DNA of 64,000 nt from Flavobacterium faecale (GCF_003076455.1 NZ_CP020918.1:4376001-4440000); one strand, 5' to 3'; shown: positions 26,560-36,398, counted from the stretch's first letter. Made by a program: numbers and translations. Notes: generated from the letters alone by a model not told the origin.

Positions 26560-27171
26560 ATGTTATTCGAATCCATCGAAAATCTAGTCGCTACACTAGA
26601 CTTTACTTCCATTTCTAAAGAGCGAAAAGCAATTCTACAACCACTTGTTGATTTCATTCAATCCAAGTACAATGAAAAAAAAGAAATCGGTCTAAATTTC
26701 ATTTGCACGCACAACTCCCGACGCAGCCACTTATCACAAGTGTGGGCACAAGCAGCTGCAGCACATTACAATATTCCTCAAGTAGTTTGTTATTCTGGCG
26801 GAACTGAAGCAACAGCTATGTTCCCGATGGCAGCGAAAACTTTGGCAAATGCTGGTTTCCAAATTCAAATGCTATCCGAAGGTACAAATCCTGTATATGC
26901 CATCAAATACAATCAAAACCAACATCCTATTATTTGTTTTTCAAAAACCTTTGATGATGCTTTTAATCCGCAATCTGGTTATGCTGCAATCTTAACCTGT
27001 TCTAGCGCCGATCAAGGTTGTCCATTTATCGCAGGAGCCGAAAAACGAATTCCGATTGCGTTTGAAGACCCAAAAGCTTTTGACAACACACCGCTACAAG
27101 CAGAAAAATACCAAGAACGAAGCATACAAATCGCTACCGAACTATTTTATGTTTTTTCACAAGTCAAATAA
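26560..27171 (+). CDS. arsC: LMW-PTP-family arsenate reductase
   Basis: 203 aa. The phosphatase loop reads FICTHNSRRSHLSQVWAQAAA, a C(X)5R loop with catalytic Cys at about residue 48. The LMW-PTP acidic segment is IAFEDPKAFDNT. Two further cysteines in LTCSSADQGCPF could act as resolving thiols of a thioredoxin-type arsenate reductase. The family is usually listed as protein-tyrosine phosphatase; the ars neighbours argue for arsenate reduction. The His-Asn-Ser-Arg loop differs from the CTGNSCR loop of classical ArsC, so exact chemistry is uncertain. Confidence 0.87.
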   Translation: MLFESIENLVATLDFTSISKERKAILQPLVDFIQSKYNEKKEIGLNFICTHNSRRSHLSQVWAQAAAAHYNIPQVVCYSGGTEATAMFPMAAKTLANAGFQIQMLSEGTNPVYAIKYNQNQHPIICFSKTFDDAFNPQSGYAAILTCSSADQGCPFIAGAEKRIPIAFEDPKAFDNTPLQAEKYQERSIQIATELFYVFSQVK

Positions 27172-27246
27172 AATTAGACACGAATTTCACGCATTAGCAC
27201 GAACTAAATTGAACACAGATTTTACAGATTTAGTGTAAGCCCGTCA

Positions 27247-27385
27247 CGTCAGTTCGAGTGTTTTTTACGCAGCGGAGCGGAGAAAAAAATGTATCGAAAA
27301 CCCGTCTGTTTTACCACAAAAGTTCTCGATAAACTTCTACTTCCAAAAGCTATCGCATTTGAAAGCAAAAGCACTCGAACTGACG
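27247..27385. repeat. Palindromic element overlapping upstream of acr3
   Basis: CGTCAGTTCGAGTG (27247-27260) is the exact reverse complement of CACTCGAACTGACG (27372-27385). Nested inside, TATCGAAAAC and GTTCTCGATA are a second inverted pair. The element is open in the frame of acr3 and would add 46 spurious codons if the upstream ATG were used. Confidence 0.8.
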
Positions 27386-27426
27386 CTTACAATAACAAAT
27401 CAGAAAAAATAAACGAATACAGAAAA

Positions 27427-28497
27427 ATGTCAGCAAACAACTGCGCACCAGCCGCCAACCGAAAAAAATTAAGTTTCCTAGACAGCTACCTAACCTTGTG
27501 GATCTTTCTTGCTATGGCAATCGGAGTTTCAATTGGGTTTTTTATTCCGTCTAGTAGTGGGTTTATCAATTCGTTTTCCTCAGGAACAACTAACATTCCA
27601 TTGGCCATCGGACTCATATTAATGATGTATCCACCGCTTGCCAAAGTCAACTACTCACAAATGGGAGCCGTTTTCAAAAATACCAAAATCCTAGGCGCAT
27701 CCTTACTACTCAACTGGGTCGTTGGACCCATTTTGATGTTTGCCCTCGCCCTACTTTTCCTCAACGGCTATCCCGAATACATGATTGGTGTCATCCTCAT
27801 CGGTCTTGCCCGCTGCATCGCTATGGTGGTAGTGTGGAATGACCTCGCCGAAGGAAACCGCGAATATGCCGCAGGACTCATCGCCCTCAACTCCATCTTT
27901 CAGGTGTTGTTGTACAGCGTATATGCCTATATCTTCATTACCGTTTTGCCACCTTATTTTGGTTACACAGGTTTTGAAGTCAACATCAGCATTGCACAAA
28001 TCGCCGAAAGCGTCGGTATCTATCTCGGTCTTCCGTTTGCACTCGGCATCATCAGCCGTTACGTACTCATTGCGCTCAAAGGCGAAGAATGGTTCCAAAC
28101 CAAATACATTCCGTTCATCTCCCCGATCACCCTCATCGCATTGCTGTTTACCATCGTCATCATGTTCAGTCTCAAAGGCGAATTGATCGTACAAATCCCA
28201 ATGGACGTCGTACGCATCGCCATTCCGCTCGTGATTTATTTCACCTTAATGTTCGTGAGCAGCTTCTTTTTGGGCAAGTACTTCGGAGCCGATTATTCGA
28301 AAGCTACCGCAATTGCTTTCACCGCCACCGGAAACAATTTTGAACTCGCCATAGCAGTAGCCATCGGAGTCTTCGGCATCAACAGTGGCCAAGCCTTCGC
28401 CGGCGTCATAGGTCCATTAGTCGAAGTTCCCGCCCTAATCGCACTGGTAAACTTAGCCTTCTGGTTCCAGAAAAAATATTACACAGTTAGCTTCTAG
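27427..28497 (+). CDS. acr3: ACR3-family arsenite efflux permease
   Basis: ATG 27427 gives 356 aa, the normal ACR3 length. An in-frame ATG at 27289 would add 46 residues encoded by a palindromic repeat. About ten transmembrane helices start at [16 protein letters not shown]. The functional cysteine motif [18 protein letters not shown] is intact, and the [16 protein letters not shown] segment in the C-terminal half is also typical. It exports As(III). Base composition in 27700-28450 is visibly richer in G+C (about 42-52 percent in sampled lines) and in C-ending codons than the flanking genes. Confidence 0.95.
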   Translation: MSANNCAPAANRKKLSFLDSYLTLWIFLAMAIGVSIGFFIPSSSGFINSFSSGTTNIPLAIGLILMMYPPLAKVNYSQMGAVFKNTKILGASLLLNWVVGPILMFALALLFLNGYPEYMIGVILIGLARCIAMVVVWNDLAEGNREYAAGLIALNSIFQVLLYSVYAYIFITVLPPYFGYTGFEVNISIAQIAESVGIYLGLPFALGIISRYVLIALKGEEWFQTKYIPFISPITLIALLFTIVIMFSLKGELIVQIPMDVVRIAIPLVIYFTLMFVSSFFLGKYFGADYSKATAIAFTATGNNFELAIAVAIGVFGINSGQAFAGVIGPLVEVPALIALVNLAFWFQKKYYTVSF

Positions 28498-28535
28498 AAA
28501 TTATTTAGGGCTCCCGAGACTTCGGGGCCACTACC

Positions 28536-28574
28536 AAAAACGGGCTCCTTACTTTACGGTGAGGAGCCCGTTTT
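28536..28574 (+). terminator. Intrinsic terminator of ars operon
   Basis: CGGGCTCCT (28541-28549) pairs with AGGAGCCCG (28562-28570), preceded by AAAAA and followed by TTTT. Confidence 0.85.
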
Positions 28575-28583
28575 CAGTAATGC

Positions 28584-28645
28584 GGTCGGGCTTTCGGCTA
28601 TATCTCTCCGTTTCACTGCGAGGATACCGCCTCAATCCCTCACGC
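28584..28645 (-). repeat. Dispersed palindromic element, copy B
   Basis: On the minus strand it reads GCGTGAGGGATTGAGGCGGT..ATCC, then a variable centre, then GATATAGCCGAAAGCCCGACC. Both arms match copy A at 12463-12561 with few changes, while the central hairpin is different. The rest of the 28646-29035 gap is AT-rich with no gene seen. Confidence 0.75.
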
Positions 28646-29035
28646 GAGATTAGGACACACAGGATATTTATCTTTCATTTTCACACAGATTGTTGCAGCT
28701 AAAATCCACACCACAACAATAATTATCTCCACATCAATGTCTAAAATTCTAGTTAAGACAAAATCTCAGCGATACAAATACCTTTGTTAAAAAAGTAGCT
28801 TTAGCATAGCAATATCCCAAACACCAACAAAGAGGTGAATAGCTACTAAACTTCTCGTTAATCAATTCTTTTAAATTTGCTTTTTCTTTCCAAATAGCTA
28901 GCAAATAAAAAAAACATTGAATAACTCTTAAAATAATAGCATTTGTTTACTATATTAGCATGTCAAACTTTATTTTTCATCCAGATTATAAAAGCCAAAT
29001 TGATAACACGTTGTTTCACTAAAAAATCTTTTTAA

Positions 29036-30307
29036 ATGGAATATCCAGAAAAAACAAAAGCAGAAATAATTAAAGAACTCCGGCAATTAAAGAAAGATCA
29101 TGCCATTTTGAAAGCCTCGTTTATCATTAGCACTAATGAAAAGAAATTGGCTCAAAACAACTTTCAAATGCTTTTTGAACAATCACTAGTTGGTATGGCT
29201 TTGGCTGATCATGAAACGGGTCGGTTTTTGTCTGTCAACAAAGCTGTATTGCTAACTACGGGCTATACCGAGCAAGAATTTTTAGACCTTAACTATTGGG
29301 ATATTACTCCACGAGAATATGAATCGCAGGAGATTCAGCAAATTGAGGAACTTAATCTAACGGGACGTTTTGGACCCTACTTAAAAGAGTACATTCGAAA
29401 AGACGGAACTCGTTATCCCATTTCAATCAGTGGTGCACTTTATGTAGACCTCCACGGAAAAAAAGTCGTTTGGGGAATTATTCAGGATATCACTGAGCGT
29501 ATAAAAGCAGAAAAAACAATAGCCAAACAAAATCTCGAATTAAAAAAACTTAACGAAGACAAAGACCGTTTTATTACGATTATAGCGCACGACCTTAAAA
29601 GTCCGTTTAGTACCGTATTAGGACTTCTTGATCTATTAAACAGCAATACATCAAAATATTCTTTACCTGAGATTGAAGAGCTGCTTTCCCTTATTACACA
29701 AGCAGCCCACAACACATCTCACCTACTCGATGACATTTTACATTGGGTCAAAGCAAATACTGATAACATAGCTTACAAGCCAGAAATAGTGAATTTTGAA
29801 AAATTATTTGCAGAGAGTATTAAAAGCTTGCATCCAAATAGTGAAGCAAAAGGCATAACTATAAACAATTTTGCCTCAAAAGAGGCAGTAGTTTTTGGAG
29901 ACAAAAATATGCTCAAAACCATTGTTCGAAACATTGTATCAAATGCTATAAAATTCAACAATAATAATGGTCACATATCCGCTTTTCTTGAACAAACCAA
30001 CAACGGACAAACCATCACTATAGCAGATACTGGTATCGGAATGTCAGCTGCCACCCTAAATTCACTATTTGACATTTCGTCAATTATGTCAACGACGGGA
30101 ACAAACAACGAAAAAGGAAGTGGACTAGGTTTACTTATTTGCAAAGAACTTATTGAGAAACAAGGTGGTACCTTATGGGCTGAAAGTGATTCTAAAACCG
30201 GAACAAAAATTAAATTCACGCTTCCCACCGAAGTAACGGTAAGCGAGCAACTTTCGGAGCCAATCACAAAATATATTTCGAACTCAAATGAGTCTATCGA
30301 AAAGTGA
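29036..30307 (+). CDS. PAS-domain sensor histidine kinase
   Basis: 423 aa, no transmembrane segment, so cytosolic. The N-terminal coiled stretch (1-45) is followed by a PAS domain (about 42-160, LFEQSLVGMALADHETGRFL ... IIQDITERIKAEKT), HisKA with phosphoacceptor His185 in IIAHDLKSPFSTVLG, and HATPase_c with MLKTIVRNIVSNAIKF (N box), ADTGIGMS (G1) and GSGLGLLICKELI (G2). No cognate response regulator is adjacent. The kinase core is closely similar to those at 37541-38830 and 41954-43720. Confidence 0.94.
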   Translation: MEYPEKTKAEIIKELRQLKKDHAILKASFIISTNEKKLAQNNFQMLFEQSLVGMALADHETGRFLSVNKAVLLTTGYTEQEFLDLNYWDITPREYESQEIQQIEELNLTGRFGPYLKEYIRKDGTRYPISISGALYVDLHGKKVVWGIIQDITERIKAEKTIAKQNLELKKLNEDKDRFITIIAHDLKSPFSTVLGLLDLLNSNTSKYSLPEIEELLSLITQAAHNTSHLLDDILHWVKANTDNIAYKPEIVNFEKLFAESIKSLHPNSEAKGITINNFASKEAVVFGDKNMLKTIVRNIVSNAIKFNNNNGHISAFLEQTNNGQTITIADTGIGMSAATLNSLFDISSIMSTTGTNNEKGSGLGLLICKELIEKQGGTLWAESDSKTGTKIKFTLPTEVTVSEQLSEPITKYISNSNESIEK

Positions 30308-30486
30308 TAATTCTAGATCTTTAAAATCTTTATTTTCGAAAAGAAACCTGCTTACTACGGCCCATATTGTGGTACATTTGCGTTAGAAAGCATATCGATT
30401 CGAATCATATTTCATTTATTCCAGATAATAAATCGAATAAAGTTATGACTGAATTGCTATAGAAATATAAAACAATAGAACTACAA

Positions 30487-31944
30487 TTGAAACCCATCGA
30501 AAATACTAAAACCAACTGGAGTGTTTGTCCGGATTGTCAAGGTCGAGGAAATATAAGCAGACGCATTACCAAAAAAGTTCGTTTACAGTACCTTCATGAA
30601 CTCGCTATTTTCGAAAAAAATCCTACTGATGGCTTGGCTCCTATTCGACCAAAAGCACCACTAGACAAATGCGTAAAATGTGCGGGATCTGGATTACAAC
30701 CCTCAGAAAAAAACACTGCTCCCGATACCGAAAATTTCCCTCATGTGGCTATTATTGGCGGTGGCATTGGTGGCGTAGCATTAGCCGTAGCTTGTTTACA
30801 TCGTGGGATTCCGTTCACACTATATGAGCGCGACTACGGATTCGAGACCCGTTCGCAAGGGTACGGACTTACATTACAGCAAGCTAGCAAAGCAATTGAA
30901 GGTTTTGGAATTTTTACTTTAGAAAAAGGAGTTGTCTCCACCCGACATTTGGTTCACACCACTGATGGTGAAGTTATTGGGGAATGGGGAATGCGAAAAT
31001 GGATGGGCGCAGCTTCCAATAAAAGTCCAAAACGAACCAACATACATATCGCAAGACAATCACTTAGATTGGCATTACTGGAACAATTGGGTGATACTAA
31101 CTCTATTAAATGGGGACATCAATTGGTTGCTTTGGACCAAAAAGATAATAGTTCTATCGATTTGACCTTTGAAGTTAATGGCGAATTAAAGTCTCAAACT
31201 GCTGATTTGGTTGTTGGCGCAGATGGTATACGCAGTACTGTTCGAAAAATAATCATTGATGATCAACTAACCCCATTACGCTATTTGGACTGTATTGTTA
31301 TCTTAGGAATTTGCCCAATGGAAAAGCTGGCATCACTACAAACTGATTTATTGGACTCTGCCACTGTTTTTCAAACTGCAAACGGAAATGAGCGCATCTA
31401 TATAATGCCTTTCGACTCCAAATCTGTGATGTGGCAACTGAGTTTCCCGATGGAGGAAGAACAAGCTAAAAAATTAAGTGCTCTAGGTCCAAAAGCACTC
31501 AAAGAAGAAGCCAAACGCAGAACGCAATGGCACTCACCAATACCAGAAATCATCACAAATACAAACGAAACTGAAATTTCGGGCTATCCTGTTTATGACC
31601 GTGCCCTACTCTCAACTGATTTATTGAAAAAAAATAAAGGTATAACCTTACTTGGGGATGCAGCCCATCCGATGAGTCCGTTTAAAGGGCAAGGAGCAAA
31701 CCAAGCTTTACTTGATGCGCTTTCGTTAGCCCGAAAAATTTTTAAAGGTTGCAAGCCAAATTCCAATTGGCGCGAGAAAGGAATTAGACAAAATGTCTTA
31801 AATGATTTCGAACAAGAAATGTTGGAACGCTCAGCTATAAAAGTGAAACATTCTGCTGAAGCTGCTCAATTTTTGCATTCTGACGTCGTGCTACATAAAG
31901 GAGATGAACCTAGAGGAAGAAATAAAGCAAACAAAGACCTTTAA
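30487..31944 (+). CDS. FAD-dependent monooxygenase with N-terminal DnaJ-like zinc-finger segment
   Basis: 485 aa from a TTG codon at 30487. An in-frame stop lies at 30460 and no in-frame ATG occurs between, so a non-ATG start is implied. Residues about 10-75 carry CPDCQGRGNISRR and CVKCAGSGL, two CxxCxGxG-type knuckles as in the DnaJ central domain. Then HVAIIGGGIGGVALAVAC (FAD Rossmann), RDYGFETRSQGYGLTL, DLVVGADGIRSTVR and GDAAHPMSPFKGQGANQALLDA (the GD FAD motif) define a PHBH/UbiH-type class A hydroxylase. Substrate unknown. A zinc-finger plus hydroxylase arrangement is unusual. Confidence 0.85.
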   Translation: MKPIENTKTNWSVCPDCQGRGNISRRITKKVRLQYLHELAIFEKNPTDGLAPIRPKAPLDKCVKCAGSGLQPSEKNTAPDTENFPHVAIIGGGIGGVALAVACLHRGIPFTLYERDYGFETRSQGYGLTLQQASKAIEGFGIFTLEKGVVSTRHLVHTTDGEVIGEWGMRKWMGAASNKSPKRTNIHIARQSLRLALLEQLGDTNSIKWGHQLVALDQKDNSSIDLTFEVNGELKSQTADLVVGADGIRSTVRKIIIDDQLTPLRYLDCIVILGICPMEKLASLQTDLLDSATVFQTANGNERIYIMPFDSKSVMWQLSFPMEEEQAKKLSALGPKALKEEAKRRTQWHSPIPEIITNTNETEISGYPVYDRALLSTDLLKKNKGITLLGDAAHPMSPFKGQGANQALLDALSLARKIFKGCKPNSNWREKGIRQNVLNDFEQEMLERSAIKVKHSAEAAQFLHSDVVLHKGDEPRGRNKANKDL

Positions 31945-32162
31945 AATTAGTCTTACTAAAGATTTCATATAAATAAAAGCACTACTTTATAACTGACCAT
32001 TTGCAGAAACAATCTATAACACTGACTTACAAAGACTTGATACCCAAAGTATAAATATAAAAGAATTACAGGACAGCACAAATTGTAAAAATGGATTTGT
32101 AAAATAATAAATCAATAACTATCTTAGAATTTAATAATTACAAACTGACAAACAAATCGAAT

Positions 32163-33059
32163 ATGAATATGGATCTTTCTAAAATAACCTTTTTAATTTC
32201 TGATAAATTAACCGAATGGTCAGAGGCTGTAATTACCATGTTGCCCAACATTGTGATGGCAGCAATCTTTTTGGTGTTAGGGTTATATATTGCAAAATTT
32301 GCCAAAAGAGTAACTTTGAACCTAACCAATAAGGTTTCAAATAACATTACGCTAAATACTTTATTCAGTTCTATAATTTACATTTCGTTTTTGGGAATAG
32401 TGATTTTTACGGTTTTAAGTATTCTTAACTTAGACAAAGCAGTAACATCAATCTTAGCGGGAGCAGGAATCTTAGGACTGGCGTTGGCATTTGCATTTCA
32501 AGACATTGCTACCAATTTCATGTCTGGAATATTCATTTCGTTCAGAAAACCACTTAAGGTTGGCGATATTGTTCAGATTAAAGATTATATGGGAAAAGTT
32601 AAAAGTATTAATTTAAGAGATACCGTTGTGGAGACTTTCCAAGGGAAAACAGTAATTATCCCAAACAAAGAAGTGTTTCAAAACCCTATTGAAAACTATA
32701 CTATTTTGCAAAAAAGACGTTTTGACTTGAATGTGGGTGTGTCTTATGGTGACGATTTAGAAAAAGTAAGAGAGATAACTTTACGCGCCGTAAGTGATAT
32801 TGAAGAACTAACAAAAGAGGATAAAGTCAGCGTTTTCTTCAATGAGTTTGGAGATAGTTCTGTGAATTTAACGGTTAGAATGTGGGTCAATACGCCCGAG
32901 CAATCTGTGTATAATAAGGTAGGTAGCGAGGCAATTATCAAAATCAAAAAAGCATATGACGCTAATGATATTATGATTCCGTTCCCGATCAGAACATTGG
33001 ATTTTGGTATTAAAGGAGGAACAACCTTAACAGAGACTCCAATTAATTTTAAAGGATAA
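32163..33059 (+). CDS. Small-conductance mechanosensitive channel (MscS family)
   Basis: 298 aa with three N-terminal membrane helices (about 20-50, 65-90, 95-120). The pore-lining TM3 is ILAGAGILGLALAFAFQDIATNF, then FRKPLKVGDIVQI is the beta-domain hallmark, followed by VVETFQGKTVIIPNKEVFQNPIENYT. The C-terminal domain (YNKVGSEAIIKIKKAYDANDI, PFPIRTLDFG) is standard. Opens under membrane tension to release osmolytes. A second ATG two codons later is equally possible as start. Followed by a terminator hairpin. Confidence 0.94.
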   Translation: MNMDLSKITFLISDKLTEWSEAVITMLPNIVMAAIFLVLGLYIAKFAKRVTLNLTNKVSNNITLNTLFSSIIYISFLGIVIFTVLSILNLDKAVTSILAGAGILGLALAFAFQDIATNFMSGIFISFRKPLKVGDIVQIKDYMGKVKSINLRDTVVETFQGKTVIIPNKEVFQNPIENYTILQKRRFDLNVGVSYGDDLEKVREITLRAVSDIEELTKEDKVSVFFNEFGDSSVNLTVRMWVNTPEQSVYNKVGSEAIIKIKKAYDANDIMIPFPIRTLDFGIKGGTTLTETPINFKG

Positions 33060-33086
33060 CTGATAACAAATAGAAATCTATCGAAG

Positions 33087-33115
33087 AGCAACTCATTATG
33101 GGTTGCTTTTTTTTT
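33087..33115 (+). terminator. Intrinsic terminator of mscS-like gene
   Basis: AGCAAC (33087-33092) pairs with GTTGCT (33102-33107), with a run of nine T after it. Confidence 0.7.
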
Positions 33116-33133
33116 CGAAAGGAATTCTTTTTA

Positions 33134-35305
33134 CTATAAAAACTTCGAAATTTTAGTGTAAAATTCTTCTGGAATAAAGGGTTTCGTAATAACGTCATTC
33201 ATACCGAAAGCCATTAAGTCTTCTTTGTTTTCGAATAGTGAAATAGCGGTCAAAGCGATAATTGGAATTTTTATATTGAATTCTCTAATTTTGCTCGTTG
33301 CGATAGTCCCGTTTATCCCTGGTAAATGCACATCCATCAAGACCATGTCAAAATTATTATTTCGAACCGATTCTATGGCATCCTCACCATTATCAATTAT
33401 TTGACAAATTATTCCTTTGCTTAACAACATCTTTTTTGAAACAAGTTGATTGATTTTATTATCCTCAACAATAAGTATGTGTTTGTCCTTTAAAAGTGCT
33501 TCATCGTACAATTTCTCTTTCACCTCCATTGGGTTTGTATCTACACCAAATTCCAACTGAAAGTAAAAACGTGCACCTTCTCCAATCTTACTTTCAACTT
33601 TAATTTTACCACCTAACAAAGCAACCAACCTCTTAACAATGGTTAGGCCAAGACCGGTACCACCAAACTTTCGATTAATTTCAACAGAGCCTTGTGCAAA
33701 ACTTTCAAACACAACATTGAGTTTATCTTCTCTAATTCCGATTCCAGTATCTTTCACTTCAAAAAATAACACAACTGCATTTTCCTCCGATGAAATTAAC
33801 TTTGTAACAACAGCCACCGATCCATTCGATGTGAATTTTAAAGCATTGTTAATTAGATTGATAAAAATTTGAGATAATTTAGTTGGATCACCTATTAAAT
33901 GGTCTGGTACATCTTGATCAACTGTAACTGTAAAAGCATCATTATTTTTGATTGCCAATTCTTTAAGCGAATTTTTAATATTACAAAGCAATTCCCTAAG
34001 GCTAAAATTGGTCTTTTCTACTTCAACATTATTGGATTCTATTTTGTTGATTTCCAGTATATCATTTATAAAAGTAGTCAGATATTCACCCGAAAACTTT
34101 AGGGAATCTAAATATTGCCTTTGAGATTCTCTAGGATTTTCTTCCAACAACAAATGTGCAATTCCGTTGATGGCATTTAAAGGAGTACGCAATTCATGGC
34201 TCACAGTAGACAAAAATTCGCTACGAGCGTTTGAGGCTTTTTCTATCTTTTCTTTAGCGCGTACTAATTCTTTATTTTTATCTTCTAACAACAAATTTGA
34301 CTTTCGTTTAATCCTATTATTTTTATACAAAACCAAACTCAAAAGAGACAAAATCCCGATTAAGGAACCTGCCAATACATTAATCAGTTGCGTAAATTCA
34401 TTTGTTTTTTCTTGCTCCTTTTTTTCTTTGTTTAATTGTGCGATTTCTTTCAAGCGTTCTGTTTCCTTGAAGCTTTCATAATCATCAACTCCCAGTTTCT
34501 CATTGTCTGCAATAGAAATACTTTCTTTGAGATTGGTATGTTGTTTCAAATAATTATAGGCATTATTTTTGTCAAGCATTTTTTCGTAAACGGTACTCAG
34601 CGCAAATAAAATCCTAGATTTCTGCTCCAAGTTTTTATTCTTTTCGTTCAAATCCAATGACTTATTAAAATAGGTAAGTGCCAGATTATTGCGATCTTGA
34701 ATCATCTCGATTGTTCCTATTTGGTACAAAGAACCGGCTTTAGTTGTATCAAGTAAATCATCAGTAGTAGACTTGACGATAATTGTATTGAAGATTGTAG
34801 ATGCCAAATCGTACTTCCCCTCCATTTTATAAATGATTCCTTTTTGAAAATTAATAAGTTCATCGGCATCCTTTATTTTTAATGAATCATATAAGTCCTG
34901 CGATTTGTCAAAACTTTCACGAGCTCTTACAATATTTTTACGTCTCATATAACACAAACCCTGATAGTAATAGGCGGAAGCATGAGTTGTTGACATTTTT
35001 TGAGATTCAAACAACAGAATACTTTTTTGAAAAGCATCTAAAGCATCTTCATACTTTTTTACTCCAAAATAAATTTGACCCAATTTATAATTACACACCG
35101 CTTCGGCAACTTGATCTTTTGTCTCTTTACTAAAATTAATTGCTTTTTGAGTATTTTGTAGTGCTGCTTTAATATTACTTTTTGCAATATTGTCTGCTAT
35201 GATTTTGTTATAGAAGGTGATACTGTCTTGTTCACCCACTTTTTTTATTTGTTGAGAATATAAAAAGGAACTAATTAAAATAAAGAAAATTATAAGTTGC
35301 TTCAT
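33134..35305 (-). CDS. Hybrid histidine kinase with TPR sensor region and receiver domain
   Basis: 723 aa. Signal peptide (1-18), then a periplasmic TPR array (about 30-265, repeats such as AVCNYKLGQIYFGVKKYEDALDA). One membrane helix is at about 300-325. Next come a coiled coil (KNKELVRAKEKIEKASNARSE), HisKA with STVSHELRTPLNAING, HATPase_c (INNALKFTS, DTGIGI, GTGLGL) and a C-terminal receiver (LIVEDNKINQLVSKK, phosphoacceptor Asp in VLMDVHLPG, ALTA, KPF). It resembles Bacteroidota tetratricopeptide hybrid kinases. It lacks a DNA-binding output domain, so the phosphorelay partner is elsewhere. Confidence 0.95.
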   Translation of the reverse strand: MKQLIIFFILISSFLYSQQIKKVGEQDSITFYNKIIADNIAKSNIKAALQNTQKAINFSKETKDQVAEAVCNYKLGQIYFGVKKYEDALDAFQKSILLFESQKMSTTHASAYYYQGLCYMRRKNIVRARESFDKSQDLYDSLKIKDADELINFQKGIIYKMEGKYDLASTIFNTIIVKSTTDDLLDTTKAGSLYQIGTIEMIQDRNNLALTYFNKSLDLNEKNKNLEQKSRILFALSTVYEKMLDKNNAYNYLKQHTNLKESISIADNEKLGVDDYESFKETERLKEIAQLNKEKKEQEKTNEFTQLINVLAGSLIGILSLLSLVLYKNNRIKRKSNLLLEDKNKELVRAKEKIEKASNARSEFLSTVSHELRTPLNAINGIAHLLLEENPRESQRQYLDSLKFSGEYLTTFINDILEINKIESNNVEVEKTNFSLRELLCNIKNSLKELAIKNNDAFTVTVDQDVPDHLIGDPTKLSQIFINLINNALKFTSNGSVAVVTKLISSEENAVVLFFEVKDTGIGIREDKLNVVFESFAQGSVEINRKFGGTGLGLTIVKRLVALLGGKIKVESKIGEGARFYFQLEFGVDTNPMEVKEKLYDEALLKDKHILIVEDNKINQLVSKKMLLSKGIICQIIDNGEDAIESVRNNNFDMVLMDVHLPGINGTIATSKIREFNIKIPIIALTAISLFENKEDLMAFGMNDVITKPFIPEEFYTKISKFL

Positions 35306-35787
35306 TTACTTTGTTGTATCATGTTGAATTTCATAAAGATAACAAATTAATATGAAATACTATTTTTGATAGTTGATAATTCAGATAAAGATAAAATAAT
35401 TCTGATAATTACATAAAAATAATTAAAATACACTTTTACTATTGCATTATTATTTTATTAGTAAACAACGACTAAAATAGCATTCTATTACACAATTTTG
35501 AATAAAAGTATTTATTACTCCTATATAAAGGTAAACAAACCAATTTTTTTGCTACTGAAAAAACAGAACTCTCTTACGATTTTTCAAAAAAAACTATCTT
35601 CAAGTTTTTTTACAAAATCTACTAACTACAAGAACTTAAAAATAAATAATTTTGTGTTAAATACAAAATCAACATCCAATAATGTTTAGATAATTGGTTA
35701 TATTTGATTGTAAAAACGTAGCGTCCTACACACTTATTATCAAACAGATACCTAGTGACAACTATAAATCCTTAACATTTTAAAACA
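35306..35787. other. Intergenic region, AT-rich
   Basis: About 480 bases between divergent genes. A 63-codon frame at 35498 is low-complexity Lys/Asn/Ser and unlike a protein. TAATTTTG at 35647 and TATATTTG at 35699 are possible -10-equivalents for the downstream DJ-1 gene but have no matched upstream box. Otherwise nothing recognised. Confidence 0.5.
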
Positions 35788-36363
35788 ATGAAAAAAGTAC
35801 TATTCTTAACAGGAGATTATACCGAAGATTATGAAACAATGGTTCCGTTTCAAATGCTAGAAATGATAGGTTATGAAGTGCATACAGTATGTCCAGACAA
35901 AAAGAAAGGCGATGCTATAAAAACTGCCATTCATGACTTTGAAGGTGATCAAACCTACTCTGAAAAGCCAGGGCATAATTTTATCCTAAATTACAGTTTT
36001 GATCAGGTTATTGTCGAAAATTATGATGGCCTTGTCATAGCGGGTGGTCGCGCTCCAGAATATTTACGTTTAAACGCTAAACTACTCGAAATGGTGCAGT
36101 ATTTTTTTACTACAAATAAACCTGTTGCTGCCATTTGCCATGGTATTCAGATTTTGACCGCTGCCAATGTGGTAAAAGGTAGAAAATTAACTGCATATCC
36201 GGCCGTGGGACCTGAAGTGACGTTAGCAGGTGGTGAGTTTCAATCCATACCAGCAGATGCAGCATATGTAGACGGAAATTTGGTCACCTCACCAGCTTGG
36301 CCTGGTCACCCAAGTTTTATCCGAGAATTTTTAAAAATTATGGGGACTACAATTTCAATCTAA
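35788..36363 (+). CDS. DJ-1/PfpI-family protein
   Basis: 191 aa. Seen: [23 protein letters not shown], the acidic residue in DYTEDYE, and the nucleophile elbow [14 protein letters not shown] with Cys at about residue 117 and His next to it. The C-terminus is [19 protein letters not shown] with the AWxxHP motif of this subgroup. Family members include glyoxalases, deglycases and stress proteases; which one cannot be told. A terminator follows directly, so it is monocistronic. Confidence 0.92.
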   Translation: MKKVLFLTGDYTEDYETMVPFQMLEMIGYEVHTVCPDKKKGDAIKTAIHDFEGDQTYSEKPGHNFILNYSFDQVIVENYDGLVIAGGRAPEYLRLNAKLLEMVQYFFTTNKPVAAICHGIQILTAANVVKGRKLTAYPAVGPEVTLAGGEFQSIPADAAYVDGNLVTSPAWPGHPSFIREFLKIMGTTISI

Positions 36364-36398
36364 ATCATATTCTTTTTGATGCTATTGGAAAACAGACA

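Noticed and set aside
27751..28194. 147-codon open frame on the minus strand inside acr3
   Set aside because: It is antisense to a clear ACR3 permease and is open because the acr3 region is relatively G+C-rich and strand-biased; no domain features, so a shadow frame.
35498..35689. 63-codon plus-strand frame in the gap before the DJ-1 gene
   Set aside because: Lys/Asn/Ser/Phe low complexity in AT-rich DNA, no ribosome-binding or promoter context, no domain.
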